This document shows positions 17,990-25,217 of a stretch of 64,000 nt of DNA, piece after piece. Source of the stretch: Pseudomonadota bacterium (lineage in GTDB: Bacteria; Pseudomonadota; Gammaproteobacteria; Xanthomonadales; SZUA-38). Below the pieces are notes generated by a model. That model was not told where the DNA came from and did no database searches. It worked only from the letters and a program-made list of their open reading frames with translations. How positions within the stretch are numbered: position 1 is the stretch's first letter; each line of letters starts with the position of its first letter. The translations under genes were made by a program, and so were the position numbers. The stretch is taken from NCBI GenBank assembly GCA_039033415.1, contig JBCCCR010000019.1, positions 62,001 through 126,000 of the forward strand, in the 5' to 3' direction.

Positions 17990-18733
17990 CTAGACGGGCA
18001 GTGTCTTCCAGTTTTTCATATGGGCCGTTACACGGGGGGTGTGGGCCAGGCAAGACCAGGACACGATGGCCCACTTGTAGCCCGAAATGATCGGCATCGA
18101 TTGATGGCTGAAGAGATGGTTTGACGGAAAAAACACCAGATCGCCGGCCTGAGGCTTATAGGTAAAGTTGAGGACATCGAACTGGAGCTCGCCGCCTTCG
18201 TAGTCGTCGTTGAGGTAAATGAGCAGGCTGACGTCCCGGTCGCGAATCCGGTACCAGCGCTGCGCATGCTCGTCGAACTGTTCGCCGTCGCAGTGCAGCA
18301 CGTACTTTCCGCCCGGCGGGTAGCGCAGGATGTAGGGCGGCTCAAAGCGCTGCACTGGCGAACCGTAGCGCGTGCCGACCTGTTCCTTCAGCGCTTCGCG
18401 AACCCAGGCCTGCATGACCGACTCACGCTTGCCCATGTTGACCGCCTGCGTCACGCGGCCGGGATCTCTGATCTGGACGTTTTTCTCCGGCGTCGAACGC
18501 TCCTTGTCGACCATCATCAGCCACTTGCGCTCCTGCTTTTGGGCGAAACGCAGGAGCTGTTTTCGCTCCGCCGGCGTCACGAAGTTATGGATGACATTGA
18601 GCTGGACCGGATAGGGACGATTCTCGGCCGGGTTTCCGCAGCAGTCACCAAACCGTTTGCCACTGCCGCAGTAGCAGATGTCATCGGGCTTTCGGCGCAG
18701 ACTCGGAACGTAATGTCTGGCGGGCAGGTTCAT
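17990..18733 (-). CDS. 2-oxoglutarate/Fe(II) oxygenase with N-terminal SEC-C zinc motif
   Basis: 247 residues from ATG 18733; the open frame extends upstream without homology. Residues 20-32 form a SEC-C zinc knuckle (CYCGSGKRFGDCC). The rest is a prolyl-4-hydroxylase-type double-stranded beta helix: H147 and D149 in LHCDGEQFD, H210 in NHLFSHQ, and K220 in SGYKWAIVSW for 2-oxoglutarate. LIYLNDDYEGGELQF is characteristic of P4H-like proteins. Probably a cytoplasmic protein or small-molecule hydroxylase; the SEC-C knuckle suggests a protein partner. It follows the symporter gene by about 100 bp. Confidence 0.85.
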   Translation of the reverse strand: MNLPARHYVPSLRRKPDDICYCGSGKRFGDCCGNPAENRPYPVQLNVIHNFVTPAERKQLLRFAQKQERKWLMMVDKERSTPEKNVQIRDPGRVTQAVNMGKRESVMQAWVREALKEQVGTRYGSPVQRFEPPYILRYPPGGKYVLHCDGEQFDEHAQRWYRIRDRDVSLLIYLNDDYEGGELQFDVLNFTYKPQAGDLVFFPSNHLFSHQSMPIISGYKWAIVSWSCLAHTPRVTAHMKNWKTLPV

Positions 18734-18830
18734 AGCGGCGGATGGGTCACGACGAGCTGGGGCACGAGCGAGGCAGTATAGTCCGCCACCGCCGCAGGGT
18801 CGAAGCCTCGCGCCGCCCCGGCTTCTTATT

Positions 18831-20342
18831 TCAAACGGATGAAACCTCGGCCGCCGGAGCGGCCCGGGTCCAGCCGGCGAGCGCCCCAAAGATCATCAGC
18901 GGCGGCAGTGCCACCAGCGTGGCGATAGCCGCGGTGACGCCCGGATTGGCGAACGATACCGGGCTCTCGGGAAACAGGTTTGCGCCGGCAAAATAGAGGC
19001 CGAAGTGAATCGCCAGCGCCACCGCCGACGCAACCCATACCGGTGCGAGCTTGGGTGACGGAAAAATCACGCCCGCCAGGAGGGGCGGCGCGGCGGCAAC
19101 GGCCAGCCCATATACACCTACCTGACCGAACACACCGAGCAGCTGTGGCGGATTCAGATTGATGATGAACGCCGCGATGGCGACGACAATCAGCACGCCG
19201 TGACTGATGCGAAGCGCCAGCTTCATGCGCTGTTCTGACGTCATGCTGCCACCCAGCAGATTGAGCGCGAGGTCGTTGGCGGCGATCGTGGAAAGCCCCA
19301 CCAGCAGGCCATCAAGGGTCGACATAGCGGCGGCCAGCAGCACCACCGCAATCACCGTAAAAACCCAGTCCGGGAAAACCGTCTTCAGGTATACCGTCAT
19401 CACTAGATCCTGGCGGAATGCGCCGCTTGTCGGGTCAACCAGCGCCGCTTCCGGAACGACCAGGTGCGCCACAAAGCCGACGGTCACCAGCAGGGCAAAG
19501 AGGGTGAAAACACCGCAGAAGATCCACAGGTAGCTGCGGACCGCCGCGTCGTCCTTGACGTAGAGAGCTTTGGTCAGGATGTGGGGCTGGCAAACAAGGA
19601 CGGCTCCGATAACAAATCCGGCGATGTAGATTGAAAAGACGTCGTTGAACAGCTGCCCGTCCGTCTTGACCGGGGCCACGAGCCCAGGGTCGATGGCGCG
19701 CAGCTGCTCGATGATCGGCTCGTTTTGTCCCAGCACGACGTACACAACCGATGCGAGAATCAGGATTGAAACACCGATCATCAGCGTGCCCTGCAGCACG
19801 TTGGTTAACACGTGCGCATAGGTGCCGCCGACCAGCACATAGCCGGTGACAAAAATCAGCGTGAGCGCCAGCGCCTGGGTATTGGTCAGGCCCAGTAGGG
19901 GCTGCATCACAATCGAGATGCCGCCGACGAGCAGCACGACAAAAGCAAACGAGAGCAGGGCCAGCAAAGAGAAGTAAAGCGCAAAGCTGGTTGAGGCATA
20001 GCGCCGCCCGATCCAATCCGGGATGGTCAGCGCGCCCGACTGGGCACCAATTCGACGGAACCGAAACGAAAGGATGGTCAACATCGTGAAAAAGCCGATG
20101 CAAAGGCCCGGCACCAGGTGAAACCAGGCGGAGAAGCCGTCTACGTATATGAAGCCCGGATTGATGATGAAGGTCGCTGCCGAGGCGGTGCTCGCGGCCA
20201 GCGTCACGCCGACCACGTAAGGATTCATGTCGCCGTTGCCGATGGCAAAGCTACCGAACCCACGCGTCTGCCGAAAGCCGAGCCAGCCAAGCCAAGACGT
20301 GGCGATCAGGTAGGCCGCAAACAGCCCCCAGGCGAGGGTCAC
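18831..20342 (-). CDS. Sodium:solute symporter (SSS family)
   Basis: 503 residues and about 13 hydrophobic segments. It begins with GTG overlapping the previous stop (GTGA). The SSS pattern is visible: GNGDMNPYVVGVTLAASTAS in helix 1, GGTYAHVLTNVLQGTLM, HILTKALYVKD and the Na+-site region AAAMSTLDGLLVGLSTIAAND. Closest in feel to PanF- and acetate/carboxylate-type members, which import monocarboxylates with Na+. As the last gene of the synthetase-hydrolase-esterase operon it probably imports the acid released by the esterase (inference from context). Confidence 0.9.
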   Translation of the reverse strand: MTLAWGLFAAYLIATSWLGWLGFRQTRGFGSFAIGNGDMNPYVVGVTLAASTASAATFIINPGFIYVDGFSAWFHLVPGLCIGFFTMLTILSFRFRRIGAQSGALTIPDWIGRRYASTSFALYFSLLALLSFAFVVLLVGGISIVMQPLLGLTNTQALALTLIFVTGYVLVGGTYAHVLTNVLQGTLMIGVSILILASVVYVVLGQNEPIIEQLRAIDPGLVAPVKTDGQLFNDVFSIYIAGFVIGAVLVCQPHILTKALYVKDDAAVRSYLWIFCGVFTLFALLVTVGFVAHLVVPEAALVDPTSGAFRQDLVMTVYLKTVFPDWVFTVIAVVLLAAAMSTLDGLLVGLSTIAANDLALNLLGGSMTSEQRMKLALRISHGVLIVVAIAAFIINLNPPQLLGVFGQVGVYGLAVAAAPPLLAGVIFPSPKLAPVWVASAVALAIHFGLYFAGANLFPESPVSFANPGVTAAIATLVALPPLMIFGALAGWTRAAPAAEVSSV

Positions 20343-21358
20343 AGCTCGGATCCGGCGAGCTGGTCCAGCGTGGCCTTGATCGCCGTGATCTGGGGCGCGG
20401 ACCGCGCGACGTAGTCCTCACCGGTGTACCCCCACCAGTCCCAGCAGCCGAGCGGATTCATCGGAACCAGGGAGGATGCCTTCACCTGCGGGTAGACGAC
20501 GATGAGGTCCAGCGCGTCAGCCCACCGGTTGTAGCCGGTGAGCTGAATATAGGTGTCGCCGATAACCTCGGACGATTGCTGGCAGCCGTGGAGCGAAACG
20601 TGAATGCCGCAGCGGTCCCCGGCGGCGCACTGCGGTGGCACGTAGATGCTCGCTTCATCGAGCAGGCTTGCGGCCTCAGCGCCGGGAACCGACACCGGCA
20701 CAAACTGGCCGCTTGGGTCCGCGGCAGCGACCGCGTCCGGACTGTCATAAAGCACCTTCAGCATCTCTCCCGCCACGTCGTAGCCGCAGGCGTTGATGTA
20801 GGGAGAAACAAACTCGCTGCAGTCAGCGCCCTGGTCGACGGTGGGAAAACCGTGCGCCGCAGGTACCGTGTCCAGCTGTACGGCAAGGCCGGTAGCTCGT
20901 TCGAGCGCGCCATAAAAGACTCCCCCAGCGTCGACTACATCGCTGGCAACGGCAGTGTCCGCGCCGCCCGAAAACAGCCACACCTGATCGCCATCGAGGT
21001 GGATCAGGGAGTCGATCGCGCCCGACTCCGCCAACTGTTTGGCGCTCGTCACCGCGGCATCCAGCCCAAAATCGCCGCCCTTGGTGCAGAGCGACAGAGC
21101 GCGGGAAACGTCGCCACGTGCGCACCACCAGGGGCCCGCAGCGACAACGCCTGCGCCCTGGAACACCCGCGAGTGCGCCAGGTGAAGCTGGGTGGCCATA
21201 TAGCCGCCAGACGACAGTCCCGATACGGTGATGCGCGATACATCGATGGTTAGGCGGCTGAGTGCGTTTGCCTCGCCGTCGGTCGGTTCAGCTGCCTTTT
21301 CGCCGCCGCAGGCAACCAGCAGCAGAAAGATTGCTGCGGAAATCAGTAGTCTTATCAT
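20339..21358 (-). CDS. Lipoprotein esterase of the PHB depolymerase-like family
   Basis: 339 residues. A lipoprotein signal ends in the lipobox LVAC (C17), so it should be anchored in the outer membrane or periplasm. The nucleophile is S49 in GLSSGG; later VSLHGCQQSSEVIGDTY, NRWADALDLIVVYPQ and the C-terminal CWDWWGY are typical of extracellular polyhydroxybutyrate depolymerase and feruloyl/acetyl-xylan esterase relatives. It likely cleaves an ester outside the cytoplasm. Both ends overlap neighbours (ATGA with the alpha/beta hydrolase upstream, GTGA with the symporter downstream). The exact polymer or oligomer is unknown. Confidence 0.85.
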   Translation of the reverse strand: MIRLLISAAIFLLLVACGGEKAAEPTDGEANALSRLTIDVSRITVSGLSSGGYMATQLHLAHSRVFQGAGVVAAGPWWCARGDVSRALSLCTKGGDFGLDAAVTSAKQLAESGAIDSLIHLDGDQVWLFSGGADTAVASDVVDAGGVFYGALERATGLAVQLDTVPAAHGFPTVDQGADCSEFVSPYINACGYDVAGEMLKVLYDSPDAVAAADPSGQFVPVSVPGAEAASLLDEASIYVPPQCAAGDRCGIHVSLHGCQQSSEVIGDTYIQLTGYNRWADALDLIVVYPQVKASSLVPMNPLGCWDWWGYTGEDYVARSAPQITAIKATLDQLAGSEL

Positions 21359-22224
21359 GGCACCTGCCTCAGAAATTGGTCGAGCGCCGCTAGACTCTCG
21401 GGCTCATCCAGGAGGGGCACGTGTCCCCGGTTAGGAATTTCAGTGACCGCCAGGTCGGATTTGACCCGCTGCATCTTCGCCACCGTCGCCGGCGCAAGGA
21501 GGTCGGTCAACGCGCCGCGCAGCAGCAGGGTGGGGACAGGCTTGAGCGCGGCAAACAGTTCCCATACGTCGCCGAGGTCGAGCGGCGCTTCACGGATGGC
21601 GCGGCCGATCGCCGGGTCCATATCCGCTACCGGAATACCGTCAGCGTTTTCCCGATAGGCGCGGCGCGCCAGCCGGCGCCACATGGCGTCGTCCAGATCG
21701 CGCCAGGCGTCTCCATATACTGCGCGTGCCTGGTCCGTGGCTTCTTCCCAGGTGGTAACGGGTTTCGTTTTGCCCGTGTATTCCATAATGCGGGCCAGGC
21801 CTTCCGGAGCAATCTCCGGGCCGATGTCGTTCATCACCACGCCGGCAAGGCGTCCCGGATAGTCACGCGCGATGATCATCGCCACCAGGCCACCGAGCGA
21901 CGTGCCGATAATCAGCGCCCGATCGATGCCGTTGTCATCGAGGATTTTGATGGTGTCCGCGGCGTAGGTGGGGGGTTGGTAGTGGGTGAAGTCCGGGTCG
22001 TGATCCGAATGGCCCCGACCCCGGAAGTCCAGCGACAGCACCCGCCGTTTGTCGGCAATGCTGGGCGCCAAGTCCTCAAAATCGCGGCTGTTGCGGGTCA
22101 GGCCATGCAGACAGACAACCGGCGTCTGATCCTCGGGCCCAGGGTAATCTCGATAAAAAAGCTCCAGCCCGTCGCTGCTGCGGGCGTAGCGCAGGTTGTG
22201 GGTTTTCGTCACTATTTTTGCCAC
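21355..22224 (-). CDS. Alpha/beta hydrolase
   Basis: 289 residues. Canonical serine hydrolase: oxyanion HGLTRNSRDFE, DFRGRGHSD, nucleophile S109 in GTSLGG and H268 in NRGHVPLLDEP. No signal peptide, so cytoplasmic; it could cleave an imported ester or a ring-opened diketone. The apparent start is GTG at 22224, immediately beside the left end of a MITE-like element. The element's terminal repeat provides AGGA six bases upstream of the GTG. Before insertion the start codon would have lain within the last codons of the acyl-CoA synthetase gene. An older, longer N-terminus cannot be ruled out. Confidence 0.85.
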   Translation of the reverse strand: MAKIVTKTHNLRYARSSDGLELFYRDYPGPEDQTPVVCLHGLTRNSRDFEDLAPSIADKRRVLSLDFRGRGHSDHDPDFTHYQPPTYAADTIKILDDNGIDRALIIGTSLGGLVAMIIARDYPGRLAGVVMNDIGPEIAPEGLARIMEYTGKTKPVTTWEEATDQARAVYGDAWRDLDDAMWRRLARRAYRENADGIPVADMDPAIGRAIREAPLDLGDVWELFAALKPVPTLLLRGALTDLLAPATVAKMQRVKSDLAVTEIPNRGHVPLLDEPESLAALDQFLRQVP

Positions 22225-22227
22225 CTA

Positions 22228-22769
22228 GTGTCCTGTCACGTTAATTGGTTGAGTTTCAGCGCGTGTCCACAAGGCCCTGGGGTCAGTGGTCCGTGCGGTG
22301 TGGCTGTCGCTTCAGCGAGCGTGTCAGGCGTCAGGCCAAGGCGATTCGTCGCGGTCATAGCCCTCGCTATGGCCGCGGCGGATCAACACCGGCATGGCGC
22401 CTGACGCGCTCGCCCTGCGGGTCCACCGCTGGGCCCGTCTGGCCGCGTTGCAAGCCTTGCCAAGGGCTCCGGCCATTGGCTGCGGCTCGCGCCTTGCCAG
22501 ACGGGCCCAGCGATGGACTGAAGCGACAGCCACACCGCACGGACCACTAAGCGCGAGCCGCCGGCCAGGGTGGTTCCCTGGCCAAGGCTCGCAACGCCGC
22601 TCTTTGCCTTGTGGGACGCGCCCTTCTTCATTTCTTGGGGGAGCCCCCTTGGGCACCAATAACCGCGTTGCATCGCTTGCCAAGGGCTACGGCCATTGCC
22701 GGCGCGATGCGCCTTGTTCTTGGCGCCCAACGGGGCTCTGAAATGCAACCAATTAACGTGACAGGACAC
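22228..22769. mobile_element. MITE-like element, copy B (542 bp, contains copy C)
   Basis: Perfect terminal inverted repeats of GTGTCCTGTCACGTTAATTG, running to (G/C)(A/T)TTTCAG, with TA on both flanks. Without the nested copy C it is about 278 bp, and both inner ends match copy A (CGCGTGTCCACAAGGCCCTG near 22260 and the complement of CCCGTTGGGCGCCAAGAACA near 22720). It separates the acyl-CoA synthetase from the alpha/beta hydrolase. The right terminal repeat now forms the last codons and stop of the synthetase, and the left one supplies the hydrolase ribosome binding site. Confidence 0.85.
22286..22547. mobile_element. MITE-like element, copy C nested inside copy B (262 bp)
   Basis: Terminal inverted repeats GTGGTCCGTGCGGTGTGGCT, continuing to GTCGCTTCAG, are perfect over about 30 bp. 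Aligning the host element with copy A shows the insertion point: copy A has CCTGGAGTTAGGCGCGAG where copy B has CCTGGGGTCA, then copy C, then TAAGCGCGAG. This again implies a TA target, with the left copy mutated to CA. The inner sequence differs from A and B but keeps the same size, the GTG start and TTCAG end of the repeats, and paired internal hairpins (CAGGCG...CGCCTG; ACGGGCCCAGCG with CGCTGGGCCCGT). Confidence 0.75.
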
Positions 22770-24303
22770 TACCGTAAGCCTTGCGGAGTTCTCGCTTCAG
22801 CACTTTTCCGTTCGGATTGCGGGGGAGTTCCTCGATCTGCGTGACGCCTGCGACGCGCTGCTGTTTGCCAACCCGTTGGTTGACCCACTCGCGGACCGCG
22901 GCGTTGTCGACAGGTTCCGGCGCCACGACAAGTGCGAGCGGCGTTTCGCCCCAGGTGTCGCTGGGAACCCCGATGACGGCTGCTTCTGTAATGGCGGGAT
23001 GTTCCGCCAGCACCGCTTCAATGTCTGCCGGATAGATGTTTTGCCCACCGGACAGAATCATATCCTTCTTGCGATCGACGAGGTACAGGTAACCCTCTTC
23101 GTCGAGTTTCCCGATGTCTCCGGTGCGCAGCCATCGCTCGCCAGATTCATCCACGTAGGTCGCCTCTTCGTTCGCATCGGGGCGGTTGTGGTAACCCGCC
23201 ATCTGGAGAGGCCCGCGTCCTACAATCTCGCCGCTTTCGCCGACCGGGCAAGGCTGATCGTTGTCATCGAGAATGATGATCTGCTGGCCGGGGCAGGGCA
23301 GACCGACGGAGCGTGTCTTGCGATCCATATCTTCGGGGGAAAGGATCGTTACAAGCCCTTCGGTCAGGCCGTATAGCTCCATAAACGCTTTACCAAACCC
23401 CGCGATGATTCGGTTCTTGCTGGCCTCCGGCAGTGGCGACCCGCAGCACATGAGGCTCTGCAGCGTACTGAGGCGGGCGTCATCAAATTCCGGATGGTCG
23501 AGCATGCGCTGCAGCTGAACCGGCACCACGGTGGAGTGAGTGATTTGCTGCTCGCCGACGAGCCTCAGGTAAGCACCCGCGTCGAAGGCCGGCATGACGA
23601 TCAGCGTGCCCCCGGCCAGAATCGTCGACAGCAAAGCGACCCAGCTGATGTTGGAGTAAAGCCCCAGCGACATCAGCGTCCTGGCGCCAGAGTGGTAGCG
23701 CAGCCCGACGGCCATGTCGTACGCCCACGCTGCCCGGCAGCGGTGCGAATGCACGATGCCCTTCGGCAGCCCGGTGGTGCCTGAGCTGTAGATGATGTTG
23801 CAGGGTGACTCAGGGTCGACGTCGACGACCGGAGCCACGGCGCTGGCGTTGTCCCGCCAGGACTCAAAATGTTCCCAGCCCTCGGCCGGCTCGCCGGCGC
23901 AGAGAAAACAGCGCACCGTGGTAAGTGATTCGCGTGACTTGTCGATTCGCGGCCGATGGTCTGCGGTGACGATGACTGCCGCGGACTCGCTATCGCCGAG
24001 CATGATGGCGACCGCGGCGTCCGTGATCGATGTGTTGAGCGGAACCGCGACGCAGCCCGCGCGCACCGCGCCAAACATGGCTTCGGTCATGGCCTGGCCG
24101 TTGGTCATGAGGATGCCGACCCGCTGACCCGGCTCGATACCGCTAGCCCGAAGACCGTTCGCCACCCGTGCCGTAGCGGCGTCAAATTCGTGCCAGGTAA
24201 AGGTCTTGTCGCCGACGATCAGCGCCGGCTTGTCCGCGCGGTAACGACCGTTGTTGCTGATCATCTGTGGAAGCAGCAGTGGCGTGGGGCTAAACCAGGA
24301 CAT
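22753..24303 (-). CDS. Acyl-CoA synthetase (AMP-forming), C-terminus altered by MITE
   Basis: 516 residues. Adenylate-forming family: P-loop YSSGTTGLPKG at 172-182, MELYGLTEG, the hinge region YLVDRKKDMILSGG and adenylation lysine K500 in NPNGKVLKREL. It activates a carboxylic acid to its CoA thioester in the cytoplasm; the class is medium-chain or aromatic acid-like, substrate unassigned. The last five codons (SVLSR) and the TAA stop come from the terminal repeat of a MITE-like element; without it the frame would have continued RWQK and stopped at TAG. The loss of a few terminal residues beyond K500 should be tolerated. It is divergent from tetR, with an operator pair between. Confidence 0.9.
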   Translation of the reverse strand: MSWFSPTPLLLPQMISNNGRYRADKPALIVGDKTFTWHEFDAATARVANGLRASGIEPGQRVGILMTNGQAMTEAMFGAVRAGCVAVPLNTSITDAAVAIMLGDSESAAVIVTADHRPRIDKSRESLTTVRCFLCAGEPAEGWEHFESWRDNASAVAPVVDVDPESPCNIIYSSGTTGLPKGIVHSHRCRAAWAYDMAVGLRYHSGARTLMSLGLYSNISWVALLSTILAGGTLIVMPAFDAGAYLRLVGEQQITHSTVVPVQLQRMLDHPEFDDARLSTLQSLMCCGSPLPEASKNRIIAGFGKAFMELYGLTEGLVTILSPEDMDRKTRSVGLPCPGQQIIILDDNDQPCPVGESGEIVGRGPLQMAGYHNRPDANEEATYVDESGERWLRTGDIGKLDEEGYLYLVDRKKDMILSGGQNIYPADIEAVLAEHPAITEAAVIGVPSDTWGETPLALVVAPEPVDNAAVREWVNQRVGKQQRVAGVTQIEELPRNPNGKVLKRELRKAYGSVLSR

Positions 24304-24329
24304 AGGTCGACGATCCTTGCCGGAAAAAA

Positions 24330-24367
24330 TTCAACGAGCGCTGAAGATTAATTCTACGTTCGTTGAA
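24330..24367. promoter_or_regulatory. Operator pair between acyl-CoA synthetase and tetR genes
   Basis: Two 16-bp quasi-palindromes, TTCAACGAGCGCTGAA (24330-24345) and TTCTACGTTCGTTGAA (24352-24367), 22 bp apart start to start, each one mismatch from TTCAACGNNCGTTGAA. The second overlaps the likely -35 region of tetR, whose -10 looks like TATAGT at 24383-24388, and the first lies 27 bp before the synthetase ATG. This fits a TetR repressor controlling both directions. Confidence 0.75.
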
Positions 24368-24394
24368 TTACAAGTTTGCGGGTATAGTAAAGCG

Positions 24395-25042
24395 ATGTCG
24401 CCTAAAGCCCAGCAAACCCGTCAGAGGATCCTGGACGCCGCCGAGCAGCTGTTCGCCCGCGAGGGGTTTTCAGGCGTCACCGTGCGCCAGATTATGAAAA
24501 AAGCCGAGGCTGACGTGGCCCTGGCGTACTACCATTTTGACTCGAAGCGGGATCTCTTTGATGCGGTGCTCCTGCGCCGGGCGGAGAAGCTAAACGCGCT
24601 ACGCGAGAAGGCGCTGGATGAGGTGGAAAGCCGGCACCAGGACGATGCACCCAGCGTCGAGGAGATCATTAGCGCGTTTACCACCCCGCTGCTTCAGCTG
24701 CTGGCCGAAGACCACGAGAAGTGGCGCCACTATTTTGCGCTCATCGCGCAGGTGAACAGCTCCACCGAGTGGGGTGGTGAGTTGATGACGCGCTATTTCG
24801 ATCCGCTCGTGAAGCGCTTTATCGCGGCTCTGCGGCGGGCGCTACCCCACTGTACCGATCAAGATCTCTATTGGAGCTATCACTTCCTCTCCGGAGCGCT
24901 CACGCTCTCATTTGCCGAAACCGGACGCATCGACAATCTTTCCGGTGGGGTCTGCCAGTCCTCCGACATGGCCAGCGTCAGCGATCGCATGCCCAAGTTT
25001 ATTGCCGCGGGCTTCGAGGCGCTCTGCGTACCCAAGTCCTAG
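24395..25042 (+). CDS. TetR family transcriptional regulator
   Basis: 215 residues from ATG 24395; upstream codons run into the operator region. N-terminal helix-turn-helix: TRQRILDAAEQLFAREG, FSGVTVRQIMKKAEAD, ALAYYHFDSKRDLFDAVL. The C-terminal ligand domain is of the group with PLLQLLAEDHEKWRHYFALI, common among regulators of acyl-CoA and lipid metabolism genes. The TATAGT -10 hexamer is only six bases before the ATG, so the message may be leaderless. It probably represses itself, the divergent acyl-CoA synthetase operon and the downstream TonB receptor through the 16-bp palindromes; the inducer may be a CoA ester or acid (inference). Confidence 0.9.
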   Translation: MSPKAQQTRQRILDAAEQLFAREGFSGVTVRQIMKKAEADVALAYYHFDSKRDLFDAVLLRRAEKLNALREKALDEVESRHQDDAPSVEEIISAFTTPLLQLLAEDHEKWRHYFALIAQVNSSTEWGGELMTRYFDPLVKRFIAALRRALPHCTDQDLYWSYHFLSGALTLSFAETGRIDNLSGGVCQSSDMASVSDRMPKFIAAGFEALCVPKS

Positions 25043-25133
25043 CCAATTCGATCTAAATTGCCTTACTGGCGGGCCCATTAACGGGCGACAAGCAATCCGA
25101 CCAAAGTCGTAGGTATTTCCCGCAGCTTGCTTT

Positions 25134-25175
25134 TTCAACCAACGTTGAAATAGTATTCATTCAGCGTTCGTTGAA
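25134..25175. promoter_or_regulatory. Second operator pair, upstream of the TonB receptor gene
   Basis: TTCAACCAACGTTGAA (25134-25149) and TTCAGCGTTCGTTGAA (25160-25175), 26 bp apart, each one mismatch from the same TTCAACGNNCGTTGAA consensus found beside tetR. They lie 43-84 bp before the receptor ATG, where a promoter would be. The repetition of the motif in both regions is direct sequence evidence of shared regulation. Confidence 0.75.
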
Positions 25176-25217
25176 AACTGGCCTAAATCTGCGCCCGCAG
25201 CGCATTGAGGAACTACC

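Noticed and set aside
22383-22769. Frames of 100-128 codons within the MITE-like elements as a real gene
   Set aside because: Explained by repeat structure; reads through terminal repeats and the nested element. Kept only as a low-interest finding.
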